The translations under genes were made by a program, and so were the position numbers. A stretch of 64,000 nt of DNA from Polaromonas sp. P2-4 (GTDB lineage Bacteria > Pseudomonadota > Gammaproteobacteria > Burkholderiales > Burkholderiaceae_C). The stretch covers positions 1,620,001 to 1,684,000 of the forward strand of contig CP087965.1 in the NCBI GenBank assembly GCA_024703855.1, given 5' to 3'. Positions 48,356 to 58,300 of this stretch are shown here, in pieces (position 1 is the first letter of the stretch; each line of letters starts with the position of its first letter). A model generated the notes under the pieces. That model did no database searches. It saw only the letters and a list, made by a program, of their open reading frames with translations, and was not told the origin of the DNA.

Positions 48356-48978
48356 CAACTCCTGTCTTCATCGGGAAGCTTGGCAGGCGGTGCCGCCACT
48401 ATCTTCGGTGAAGTCCGGCCTGTCAAACCGGCCTTGACCGTGTTGGCCACCTTGTCTTTGACTTCCAGCAGTCTTTGTACCTTGGCACCCATTTTCATCA
48501 GGCTGACCAGCGTGGCGGAGTCCATCTTTTGCACATCGGCGAGCCAGCCGGTCATGAGCTCGATCAAATCGTGCATCTGCTTCATGCGGGCCTGGGCGTG
48601 AATATCGTCCAGGTTTGCAGGCTGCTCCATCAGCGCATCGCGCAGCATCGACAGCGTCGGGTCGATTTCGCGCTTGCGGCGCTCTTCGGCCAGCGTGCGG
48701 AAAATCGCCCAGACGTCTTCAGGGGCCTGAAAATACTCGCGCCTGTCATTGGGCAGGTGCTGCAGCCGCACCAGGTTCCACGACTGCAATTCCTTCAGCC
48801 CCATGCTGACGTTGGAGCGTGAGAACCCCAGCGCCTCGCCAATGTCGTCGGCATTCAGGGCACGCGGTGACACAAACAGCAAGGCATAAATCTGCCCGAC
48901 GGTGCGATTAATGCCCCAGCGGCTGCCCATTTCACCGAAATGGAGCACAAAGCGCTGGGTTAAAGGAGCCAGATTCAT
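48355..48978 (-). CDS. GbsR/MarR-type transcriptional regulator of cydAB
   Basis: 207 residues: winged helix FVSPRALNADDIGEALGFSR, SNVSMGLKELQSWNLVRLQH, a helical linker and a disordered tail (KIVAAPPAKLPDEDRS). GbsR-like architecture without metal or cluster cysteines. It is the first gene of the cydAB unit, coupled by a TGATG overlap, so I infer it controls the terminal oxidase. A GAATTT-CAG inverted repeat precedes it. Confidence 0.87.
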   Translation of the reverse strand: MNLAPLTQRFVLHFGEMGSRWGINRTVGQIYALLFVSPRALNADDIGEALGFSRSNVSMGLKELQSWNLVRLQHLPNDRREYFQAPEDVWAIFRTLAEERRKREIDPTLSMLRDALMEQPANLDDIHAQARMKQMHDLIELMTGWLADVQKMDSATLVSLMKMGAKVQRLLEVKDKVANTVKAGLTGRTSPKIVAAPPAKLPDEDRS

Positions 48979-49001
48979 GGTTGAGCTTGAAGTGAATTAT
49001 T

Positions 49002-49026
49002 GAATTTTCAGGAATTACTGAAATTC
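49002..49026. promoter_or_regulatory. Inverted repeat operator candidate upstream of the GbsR-type gene
   Basis: GAATTTTCAG-N6-CTGAAATTC, complementary except for one extra T in the left arm. It sits 23 bp upstream of the regulator start in an AT-rich stretch that must contain the promoter. Autoregulation is inferred. Confidence 0.5.
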
Positions 49027-49143
49027 TAATAAGTTCTGCACTTTTATGCACGACCTTGTTTTTCATCAAGACGCGGGGCATGGGCAAGCCAACGGCACAC
49101 GCCAGCAACCGGCGCACTCACCACCCCGTTCAGGCGCCAGAAA

Positions 49144-49780
49144 CTAGCGCGGTCGGCCCGGGCTGGCGCGCCGGGGCTTGGGCCTGGCGGTTTGCCGGCC
49201 ATTTTTGCGCGGCGTGGGCAAGGTCTGCACCACCGGCTCGATGGACTCCGGCACCAGCAGCTGCACATCTTTCACACCCATGCCCAACATACCCAGCGCC
49301 GCAGCCGCAGCCTGGCTCACATCAATCACACGGCCTGCAGAAAAAGGCCCGCGATCATTGATGCGGACCTCAACTTCGCGCCCGGTGACCAGGCTGCGCA
49401 CCCGCACCAGCGTGCCAAAAGGCAGGGTTTTATGCGCCGCGGTCAGCGTACATGTCGTAACGCTCCCCACTGGCCGTGCGCCTGCCATGAAACCCCGGGC
49501 CGTACCAGGAAGCCTGGCCACGCTCCAGTTCTTTGGCCGCTTCGCCAGCCAGCAGGTCGTTGTCATCGGCAAGCAGCCCTGAAACGGGTGTGGGGTCTGC
49601 TATCGAGTAGGAGGTTTCCGGTTTGGCCGTCCCTTTGCCGACCGGCCGGACAGGGACCGACGACGACGGTGAACCTGATGGCTGCGGTGAGGCATGCGGT
49701 GACAAAGGCACCGTCGTACAGGCGGTCAGCACAGCCAGCAAACTGGCGATGCCCCAGACCTTGACGACACCCTGGCACAT
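49144..49780 (-). CDS. RlpA-like septal ring lytic transglycosylase / lipoprotein, one frame break
   Basis: Lipobox LLAVLTAC in the N-terminal signal (ATG 49780), a Ser/Pro-rich linker, then the double-psi beta-barrel: [20 protein letters not shown], after a break near 49437 [40 protein letters not shown]. The catalytic residues lie in that DRGPF region. A basic disordered tail ([20 protein letters not shown]) ends it; no SPOR domain. Acts on peptide-stripped glycan at the septum in the family. Confidence 0.85.
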
Positions 49781-49794
49781 GGCTCAGGCCGCCA

Positions 49795-50624
49795 TCAAGC
49801 CAACTGCAGCCGACGCATAATTTCCGTCGTCGCGGCGGCCTGGTTCATCGTATAAAAATGAATGCCGGGCACACCGGCCGTGCACAGCTGGTCGCACAGC
49901 TCGGTGACCACATCCAGGCCAAAGCTTTTAATCGAGGCCGTGTCGTCGCCAAAGCCCTGCAGGCGCAGGCGAATCCAGCGTGGGATTTCTGCGCCGCAGG
50001 CATCGCTAAAGCGCATCAGCTGCGTCGAACTGGTGATCGGCATGATGCCGGGCACTATGGCCAGGTCCACGCCCAGCGCCTGCACATCATCCACAAAGCG
50101 GAAATAGGCATCCGCGTTGAAAAAATACTGGGTAATGGCCGAGTTGGCGCCGGCCCTGACCTTGGTCGCAAAGGCTTGCAGGTCGGCCTCGGCCGATTTG
50201 GCCTGCGGATGAATTTCCGGGTAAGCGGCGACTTCAATATAAAACGCATCGCCCGTTTCCGCGCGAATAAAAGCCACCAAATCACTGGCGTAATGAAATT
50301 CGCCGCCCATGCCTGTAGCCGCTGGGCAAGTCGCCGCGCAGCTACCAGGCGCTTCACGCCCATGGCCTGCAGCGTGGCAAGTTGCTGGCGCACCGTGGTC
50401 TTGGTCGCGCCGACACAGGAGAAATGGCAGGCGGCCTCCACCCCTTCGTCCAGGATTTCCTTGACGGTGCCGAAGGTACCCTCTTGCGTTGAGCCGCCGG
50501 CGCCAAAGGTGACGGAGCAGAACTCGGGTTGATGCGCGTACAAGGCCTGGCGCGTGGCGCGCAGCTTGTCGGCACCCTCGGGCGTTTTCGGTGGGAAAAA
50601 TTCAAAGCTGATCGGCAGATTCAT
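49795..50624 (-). CDS. metF: 5,10-methylenetetrahydrofolate reductase, one frame break
   Basis: Reduces methylene-THF to methyl-THF for methionine synthase. MNLPISFEFFPPKTPEGADK, CSVTFGAGGSTQEGTF, ACHFSCVGATK; frame break near 50310, then YIEVAAYPEIHPQAKSAEAD, ITQYFFNADAYFRFVDDV, VPGIMPITSSTQLMRFSDAC and GIHFYTMNQAAAT. ~277 residues. Last gene of the riboswitch-controlled ahcY-tlyA-metF operon, which links SAH removal to methionine regeneration. Confidence 0.95.
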
Positions 50625-50659
50625 CGCAAGTCTCAAACAGTCGTTGGGTTTGTCACGTC

Positions 50660-51664
50660 TTATTCGGGTTTCACACGCCGCTTGCTGCGCGCCGGCCCCG
50701 GCTGGCCAGCATGGGCGGCTTCCGGGTCTTCATGCGGCTCATAACTCACGCGGGGCAGGCGTTTGGGCGCTTTGCGCGGCAGGGGGCAGCGGCTAGCGGT
50801 TGGTCCTCGCCAACGACCGCGTGGCCCTTCTTCGCATGGATAAAAAACTCACGGTTGCCATCGCCGCCTTCAATCGAGCGAGTCCAGCCAGGCCAGCACT
50901 TCCAGCCCCAGCCCGGCACAACAGTCGCGCAAACGCTTCTCGACAAATTCAAACAAAGCGGCATCGCGCACAATGCCGCCCTTGCCCACCTGCCCTGGTT
51001 GCAGTTCAAACTGCGGTTTGACCAGCATCAGCAGATGGCCGTCGGCTTTCAACAGGCGTACCACGGCGGGCAGCACCAGCGTCAGCGAGATAAAAGACAG
51101 GTCGCCGGTGAGGAAATCAAACAGTGGATCAAAGTCAGCCTCATCATCCTCACCGGGTTCATACCCACCATCGTCACTGTCGCCATCCATGCCGTTTTTA
51201 ACATGCAGCGCGCGGCTGTAGTGCTCGGCCAGATCGCCAGCCGTCAGCGAGCGGGCATTGACGCCCTCAATGCACACCACGCGCGGATCGTCACGCAGAC
51301 TGGCGTGCAACTGGCCATGGCCCACATCCACGCCCACCACTTGCACCGCATCCTGCTGCAGCAGGCAGTCCGTAAAGCCGCCGGTCGATTGACCGATGTC
51401 AAGACAGCGCAGGCCTGTCACGTCCAGGCCCGTGCTTTTGAGCGCGCCTTCCAACTTCAAGCCACCGCGCGAAATGTATTTGGCCTCGGTGTTGTCGAGC
51501 ACCTGCAACTCGGCGGCATCAGGCACCTCGTCACCGTTTTTGGCAACCTGCTTCCACGCGCCTTCAGCGTCCACACGCCACTGCACCCCTGAAGCAATCA
51601 GGCGCTGGGCCTGGGGAGGGGTGGTGGCAAAGCCATGTTCAACAAGAAATAGATCGGCACGCAT
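50660..51664 (-). CDS. tlyA: TlyA-family rRNA methyltransferase/hemolysin-like protein, frame broken
   Basis: N-terminal S4 RNA-binding domain ([20 protein letters not shown]) and an FtsJ-type methyltransferase ([54 protein letters not shown]). Residues ~158-175 form an acidic insertion ([20 protein letters not shown]). The frame breaks near 50885 ([20 protein letters not shown]) and again near 50755, after which [20 protein letters not shown] and a basic end run to 50660. TlyA methylates 16S and 23S rRNA at 2'-O of C1409/C1920 in mycobacteria. Middle gene of the SAM-cycle operon. Confidence 0.86.
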
Positions 51665-51716
51665 AAAAGTTCCAGGTTGCTTGGCGCGCAGCGAGCTGCT
51701 GCTGCGCTAGCCGCTA

Positions 51717-53148
51717 TCAATAGCGGTAGGTGTTGGCTTTGTAGGGGCCGGTTTTGGATACCCCTGATATAAGCCGCCTGCTCATCGCTCAATTCGCTCA
51801 GCATCGCGCCGACTTTCTTGAGGTGCAAACGCGCCACTTTTTCATCCAGGTGTTTGGGCAGCACATAGACCTTGCCGACTTCGTAATCGGCCTGTTTGGT
51901 GAACAGCTCGATCTGCGCAATGGTCTGGTTGGCAAAGCTGGACGACATCACAAAGCTGGGGTGGCCGGTGCCGCAACCCAGGTTCACCAAACGGCCTTTG
52001 GCCAGCAGGATGATGCGTTTGCCGTCGGGGAAAATCACATGGTCGACTTGCGGCTTGATTTCTTCCCAGGTGCATTTTTCCAGCGAAGCGACATCGATTT
52101 CATTGTCGAAGTGGCCGATGTTGCAAACGATGGCCTGGTTTTTCATGGCGGCCATGTGCTCATAGGTGATGACGTTTTTGTTGCCGGTGGCGGACACAAA
52201 AATGTCGGCCTTGTCGGCGGCGTATTCCATGGTCACGACCTTGTAGCCTTCCATCGCGGCCTGCAGGGCGTTGATCGGGTCGATCTCGGTGACCCAGACC
52301 TGGGCGCTCAGGGCTCGCAGCGCCTGGGCGGAGCCCTTGCCCACATCGCCATAACCGGCCACGCAGGCCACCTTGCCAGCAATCATCACGTCGGTGGCGC
52401 GCTTGATGGCATCGACCAGCGATTCGCGGCAGCCATAGAGGTTGTCGAACTTGGATTTGGTGACCGAATCGTTGACGTTGATGGCGCGCAGGGCCAGCGT
52501 GCCCTTGGCCGACATTTCGTTCAAACGCAGCACGCCGGTGGTGGTTTCTTCGGTCACGCCAATGATGTTTTTCAGGCGGCGGCTGTACCAGGTCGGGTCT
52601 TGCGCCAGCTTGGCCTTGATGGCGTTGAACAGGCAGATTTCTTCTTCGCTGCCAGGATTGGCCAGCAGGCTGGCGTCTTTCTCGGCCTTGGTGCCCAGAT
52701 GCATCAGCAGCGTGGCATCGCCGCCGTCGTCCAGAATCATGTTCGGGCCTTCTTCGGGCGTGCCCTTGGCGCCGGTGAATTCAAAAATGCGGTGGGTGTA
52801 GTCCCAGTAGTCGGCCAGGGTTTCGCCCTTGATCGCAAACACCGGCGTGCCCTTGGCGGCAATCGCGGCGGCGGCGTGGTCTTGCGTCGAGAAAATATTG
52901 CACGAAGCCCAGCGCACGTCGGCGCCCAGGGCCTGCAGGGTTTCAATCAGCACGCCGGTTTGGATGGTCATGTGCAGCGAGCCGGTGATGCGCGCGCCCT
53001 TGAGCGGCTGGGCCTTGGCGAATTCTTCGCGGATGGCCATCAGGCCGGGCATTTCGGTCTCGGCGATTTTCAGTTCCTTGCGGCCCCAGTCGGCGAGCGA
53101 CAGGTCGGCAATCGTGTAGTCGGCGGTGGGTTTCAAGACGGCGTTCAT
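51717..53148 (-). CDS. ahcY: Adenosylhomocysteinase, C-terminal frame break
   Basis: NAD-dependent hydrolysis of SAH to adenosine and homocysteine. ATG 53148 ([20 protein letters not shown]) after a GGAG site. Substrate residues in [17 protein letters not shown] site [28 protein letters not shown] and the [18 protein letters not shown] stretch. The normal ending [15 protein letters not shown] is in another frame after a slip near 51768, giving a stop at 51717; unrepaired, the frame runs on into the tlyA start. Controlled by the riboswitch at 53250-53322. Confidence 0.96.
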
Positions 53149-53249
53149 ACGGTTCTCCAAATCAAACATCAAACTGGGCAAAATCGCCACGGGCATGAGG
53201 CTTTCAGAAAAACGGGGAACTGGGGCGTTCACCCGGGCTGAAGCGCACA

Positions 53250-53322
53250 TGCGGGTGAGCGTGGTTGCAATGAAGTCCTGAGCCTGGTCCACATGGTGTG
53301 GCTTGCAACGCTCCTCAGGAAG
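53250..53322 (-). promoter_or_regulatory. S-adenosylhomocysteine (SAH) riboswitch
   Basis: On the transcript: CCTGAGGAGCGTTGCAAGCC, a small hairpin (CCACACCATGTGG), CCAGGCTCAGG, then ATTGCAACCACGCTCACC. CCTGAG/CTCAGG is helix P1 and GCGTTGCAA against TTGCAACCACGC the pseudoknot/P2 region; GAGGAGCG, CCAGGCTC and CGCTCA are the conserved aptamer blocks. A TACAAT -10-like box lies just upstream. Placed ~100 nt before ahcY, the classic target; SAH binding turns on removal of SAH. The expression platform is not obvious. Confidence 0.88.
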
Positions 53323-53399
53323 CCGTTATTGTACAGAACGTCACCGAACACCCCGAAGCCGGGGGAAAAGGCACCAGAACGGCGTGCGAAAATTGCACC

Positions 53400-54245
53400 A
53401 TGCAAGCACTGACACACTGGAGCCTCGAAGCTAGACGCGGCATCACCGGCGTTTTCACCGACATTGACGACACCCTGACCACCGACGGGGCCATTACGCC
53501 GGATGCGCTGGCGGCCCTGGTCGCCTTGAAAACGGCCGGGCTGAATGTCATCGCCATCACCGGCCGCCCGGTGGGCTGGAGCGAAGCCTTTGCGTTGAGC
53601 TGGCCGGTGGATGCCATCGTCGCTGAAAACGGTGCTGTCGCACTTCAACCAGCGCTTCAGTTAAAGCATCAAAAAGGCCTGCAACCCAGTAGGGACGGGC
53701 GCGAGCAGCTATCAAAACGATACCAGCAAGACGATGCCACGCGGCTCGCCAACTACGCCCGCATGCAGCAGGTGGCGCAGCGCGTAACGCGTGAAGTGCC
53801 CGGCGCCGTGCTGGCCCAGGACAGCCCGGGGCGCGAAACCGATATTGCGATCGACCACAGCGAATTTGTGCATTTGCCGCCCTCCGCAATAGCCGAGGCG
53901 GTGCAGATCATGCAAAGCGAGGGCATGAACGCCACCGTGAGCTCGATCCACATCAACGGCTGGTTTGGCGCGCACAACAAACTCGAAGGCGCACGCTGGA
54001 TCGTGCAGGAGCTGCTGGGCCGCGACCTTGACACCGAGATGGCGCGCTGGGCCTATGTGGGCGACTCGACCAACGACCAGCTGATGTTTGAGGCCTTCCC
54101 GCATTCGGTCGGCGTGGCCAATGTGCGGCGCTTTGAGGCACAGCTGACGCACCAGCCGCGCTACATCACCGAGGGCGAGCGCGGCGCGGGTTTTGCGGAA
54201 GTGGCGGCAGCGATTCTGGCCGCGCAGCTTGTCACTGCGCCTTAG
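53400..54245 (+). CDS. HAD-IIB family phosphatase (Cof-like)
   Basis: 281 residues from ATG 53400 (MQALTHWSLEARRGITGVFT). HAD motif I DIDDTLTTDG, motif II ITGRP, and motif III/IV YVGDSTNDQLMFEAFPHSVG. The C2 cap contains an in-frame family B element (53668-53732, HQKGLQPSRDGREQLSKRYQ). Sugar-phosphate phosphatase type; substrate unknown. Divergent from ahcY; its 3' end overlaps the convergent Bug gene by 14 bp. Confidence 0.86.
   Translation: MQALTHWSLEARRGITGVFTDIDDTLTTDGAITPDALAALVALKTAGLNVIAITGRPVGWSEAFALSWPVDAIVAENGAVALQPALQLKHQKGLQPSRDGREQLSKRYQQDDATRLANYARMQQVAQRVTREVPGAVLAQDSPGRETDIAIDHSEFVHLPPSAIAEAVQIMQSEGMNATVSSIHINGWFGAHNKLEGARWIVQELLGRDLDTEMARWAYVGDSTNDQLMFEAFPHSVGVANVRRFEAQLTHQPRYITEGERGAGFAEVAAAILAAQLVTAP
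53668..53732 (+). repeat. Family B element B13, full copy, in frame in the HAD gene
   Basis: AAAGGCCTGCAACCCAGTAG, linker GGACGGGCGCGAGC and core AGCTATCAAAACGATACC. Sense with the host and encoding GREQLSKRYQ, one base out of phase with B2 and B12. Positioned in the cap domain, away from the catalytic motifs. Confidence 0.7.
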
Positions 54246-55195
54246 CCAGCCCCAGCTTTTCCACCAGCGCCTTCTCGCGCGCAAAGGTGTCCTGCGCAAA
54301 CTTGCTGTAGCCCGCCGTACTCATGTACATGGGCACCATGTCGTACCTGGCCAGCGCTGTTTTGTAGGCGTCTTGTTCCATGGCCTGCTTGAAGGCATCG
54401 TGCAGGCGCTTGACCACCGCCGGCGGCGTGCCGCGTGGCGCGCCGATGCCGAAGGGCGAGTTCTGCACCAGGTCCAGCCCCAGTTCCTTGAGCGTGGGCG
54501 CATCGGGGAAATTTCGCCAGCCGCTGCTCGCCCCAGGTGTTGAGCACGCGCAGCTTGCCGGCCTCTACCTGCGGCGCAAAACCGGTGGAATCGGCCGCCG
54601 CCATGATGTGCCCGCCCAAAATCGCCTGCATCAGGTCGGCGCTGCCCTTGTAGGGAATATGCTGCAGCTGCAGCCCCAGCTTTTGCGCGATCAGTTCCAT
54701 CGTGAGGTGCGGGCTGGTCAGCGTGCCGGTGGAGCCGTAGCTGAGCTTGCCGGGGTTGGCCTTGGCCCAGCCGACAAAATGCGTCCAGCTTTTGAGCGGC
54801 GAATCGGCCGGCACCACCAGGCCAAACGCGTAGCCGGTGACATTCAGCACATAGGCGATGTCCTTGACCGGGTCCCAATTGATTTTGGTGGTGTAAGGCA
54901 GGCGGAACACGCCGAGCGGAATCTGCGCCAGCGTGTAGCCGTCGGCCACCGAGGTTTGCAGTTGCTGCGCCGGCAAGGTGCCGCCGGCGCCGGGCTTGTT
55001 TTCAATAATCACCGGCTGGCCCAGGATTTTGGAAGCGCTGTCGGCCAGCGAACGCATGGTGATGTCGGTCGGCCCGCCTGCCGGGAAGGCGACGAGGAGC
55101 TTGATGGGCCGGGCCGGAAAGCTTTGGGCGTGGGCAATGCCCAAAGCTGGGACGGCCAGGACGGCGGCGGATTGCAGTAAATGGCGGCGTTGCAT
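54232..55195 (-). CDS. Bug-family periplasmic solute receptor, second copy, one frame break
   Basis: ATG 55195; signal peptide with twin arginine (MQRRHLLQSAAVLAVPALGI, cleavage after AHA). Bug signature FPARPIKLLVAFPAGGPTD, ENKPGAGGT and DGYTLAQIP. The frame slips near 54515 after GEQRLAKFP and resumes NSPFGIGAPRGTPPAVVKRL to the stop 54232. ~320 residues. Different from the 6942 receptor (LVAFPAGGPTDITMRSLADS versus IVPFPAGGAADNAMRVVALK), so another carboxylate is likely. No transporter genes nearby. Confidence 0.88.
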
Positions 55196-55317
55196 AAGAG
55201 TCTCCAGGAATGATGTCGCAGCTTGCGAAACACCATCATGCGTCAGACCAGCCCCGGCCACATCAGGGCAACACCTGAAGGCCTGTCGCATCCGTGTCAG
55301 CCGGATTTTCAAGCGTT

Positions 55318-55378
55318 TTTAGCCTCTAGCCCAATAACCATGGGCGCAAGCAGCTATTTATTTGATAGCACAAATTAC
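55318..55378 (+). repeat. Family B element B15, full intergenic copy
   Basis: TTTTAGCCTCTAGCCCAATA, linker ACCATGGGCGCAAGC, core AGCTATTTATTTGATAGC. Best-preserved copy with B1. Lies between the Bug gene and the uvrA stop. Confidence 0.75.
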
Positions 55379-55381
55379 CCT

Positions 55382-58300
55382 TTAAACCCGCGCCAACACA
55401 CTCTGCAGTGCTTTTCCGGTGTGCGTTCCCAGCTTCACCACCGCTTCCGGCGGCGCTGACGCAACGACCTGCCCCCCGCGTTGCCGCCGTCGGGCCCCAG
55501 ATCTATCACCCAGTCGGCTTCGGCAATCACGTCGAGGTCGTGCTCGATCACCATCACGCTGTGGCCGCCATTGACCAGGCGGTGCAGAACATGAATGAGC
55601 TTTTCCACGTCGGCCATGTGCAGGCCCACGGTGGGTTCGTCGAGCACGTAAAGCGTGTGCGGTGCTTTCTGGCCGCGCCGCGTGATGTCGTCGCGCACTT
55701 TGCTGAGCTCGGTGACCAGCTTGATGCGCTGCGCTTCGCCACCCGACAGCGTGGGTGAGGGCTGGCCCAGCGTGAGGTAGCCCAGGCCCACGTCTTTCAG
55801 CAGTTGCAGCGGGTGGCCGATGTTGGGCATGGCGGCGAAAAACTCGACGGCCTCGTCCACCTCCATTTTCAGCACATCGCCAATGTTTTTGCCGCGCCAG
55901 GTCACGGCCAGCGTTTCGGGGTTGAAACGCGCGCCGTGGCAGGTTTCTGCACAGCACTTTCACGTCGGGCAGAAAGCTCATGCCGATGGTGCGCACACCC
56001 GCGCCTTCACAGGTCGGGCAGCGGCCTTCGCCGGTGTTGAAGCTGAAGCGCCCGGCTGCGTAGCCGCGGGCACGTGCTTCCAGCGTGTCGGCAAACAGCT
56101 TGCGGATCGTGTCCCAAAAGCCGATGTAGGTGGCCGGGCAAGAGCGCGGCGTTTTGCCGATGGGGGTTTGGTCAACTTCGAGCACACGGTCAACTATGCG
56201 GTAACCCTCTATGCGCTCGCACCCGGTCCACGCGGGGTGCTGGCCCGCGTCGTCTGCGTCGCGCCCGGCCTTGGTGGAGCGCAGCATGACCCCGGCATGG
56301 ACGTTGGTCAGCAGCACATCGCGCGCCAGCGTGGACTTGCCGGAGCCGGATACGCCCGTGACGGCCACCAGCCGGTACAGCGGCACGATGACGGAGACCT
56401 CTTTGAGGTTGTGCAGGTCGGCATTGACCACGGTGAGCCAGGAGGTGAACGGGCTGGACGCAACCGGACCCGCATTGGCGCTGGCTGCTGCAGCGCGCAG
56501 GGCTTGCGCTTTCAGGGCGGCTTTCTTTTGTTTGCTGATGGGCTTTGCTTCAGCGGCGCTCGCTTGGGCCGCCGAATCGGGGTCAGAGCCCAATTCAGCT
56601 ACACCTTCAAGCGTTTCGCGCCTGGCGTGAAGCGGATGCACCAGCGGATTTGCCAGGTAACGCCCCGTCAGCGACTCCGGCACCGCAGACAACTGCGCCG
56701 CCGTGCCCTGTGCCACCAGTTGCCCGCCGCGTTTGCCCGCGCCGGGGCCAATGTCGATGATGTTGTCGGCGCGGCGTATGGTGTCTTCGTCGTGCTCGAC
56801 CACCACCAGCGTGTTGCCCCGGTCGCTGAGTTTGCCCAGCGCCTTCAACAAAATTTGGTTGTCACGCGGATGCAGGCCAATCGTCGGCTCGTCCAGCACA
56901 TAACAAACGCCTTGCAGATTGGAGCCGAGCTGCGCGGCCAGCCGGATGCGCTGCGCTTCGCCGCCCGACAGCGTGGGCGCGCCACGGTCCAGCGTGAGGT
57001 AGCCCAGGCCCACGTCTTCAAGAAACTCCAGGCGGCTTTTGATCTCGGGAACCAGGTCGCGGGCAATACCGGATTCGCGGCCAACGAGGGCGAGTTTTTC
57101 AACCCAGGCGCGCACATCGGTCACGGACAGGCCCGCGATGTCGGCAATGCCCACACCGGCAAACTTGACCGCACGGGCCTGCTTGTTCAAGCGCGTGCCT
57201 TCGCAGCCAGGACAAACGGTATCAAGCACATCGTCGGCCTCGGGCTCCGCAAAGCTTTGCTCACGCCCCTTGTTGTCGTCATCACGCACCGAATCGTCAA
57301 ACACCTTGCGCTGCTCTTTGCTGAGCTTGACGCCTGTGCCCACGCAGTCGGTGCACCAGCCGTGCTTGCTGTTGTAGCTGAAGAGGCGCGGGTCCAGCTC
57401 GGGGTAAGAGGTCGAGCAGACCGGGCAGGCGCGCTTGGTCGAGAAAGCCTCCAGTTTGCCAATGGCCTTGGCACTGCTGCCCGCCATCATCGCGCCGCGC
57501 AAGCCGTCCAGCGGCGCCAGCACATGCACCACGCCCTTGCCATGTTCCAGTGCAGTCGCCAGGGCCAGCCGCAGCGCCGCTTCGTTGTCGGGCGTGACAT
57601 GGATGTCGGCAATCGGCAGCTCAACGGTGTGCTCTTTGAAGCGGTCAATGCGCGGGAAACCGGTGGTGGGCAAAAACTCGCCATCAATGCGTAAATGCGT
57701 GTAGCCGCGCGGCCGCGCCCAGTCGGCCAGCTCGGTGTAGACACCCTTGCGCGCAATCACCAGCGGCGCCAGCAGGCCGATGTGCTGGCCCCGGTAGGTT
57801 TTGAGCAGTTGGGCGGCAATGCTTTCCGGGCTTTGCGGCATGACGGCCGCGCCGTCTTTGGTGCAATGCTGCACCCCGAGCTTGACGTACAGCAGGCGCA
57901 GAAAATGCCAGACCTCGGTGGTGGTGCCGACGGTGGACTTGCGCCCGCCGCGCGACAGGCGCTGCTCGATCGCCACCGTGGGCGGAATGCCGTACACCGC
58001 ATCGACCTCGGGCCGCCCGGCCGGCTGCACAATGCTGCGGGCATAGGCATTGAGCGACTCCAGGTAGCGTCGCTGCCCTTCGTTGAACAAAATATCAAAG
58101 GCCAATGTGGACTTGCCGGAACCCGAGACGCCGGTGACCACGTTGAACTTGCCGCGCGGAATGTCGACCGACAGGCTCTTGAGGTTGTTTTCCTTGGCGT
58201 TGACGATCTGGATCAGGTTGGAGAAAGCCGGTCGCGTCGCCCAGGCCTTGGGCCGCGTTTCTTCCACGCCATGCACCTTGCCCATGGCTTGCTCGTACTC

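Noticed and set aside
51703..51729. CCGCTAT-N2-ATAGCGG palindrome at the ahcY end as a family B copy
   Set aside because: The sequence is explained by the conserved C-terminal TYRY codons and stop; the CTAGCCC arm is absent.
51754..53241. 495-codon open frame on the plus strand
   Set aside because: Exactly antisense to ahcY; the translation is Gly/Val/His-rich shadow sequence without any family motif.
53149..53292. N-terminal extension of ahcY (48 extra codons)
   Set aside because: The stretch is the SAH riboswitch and leader; the family N-terminus and a GGAG site define ATG 53148.
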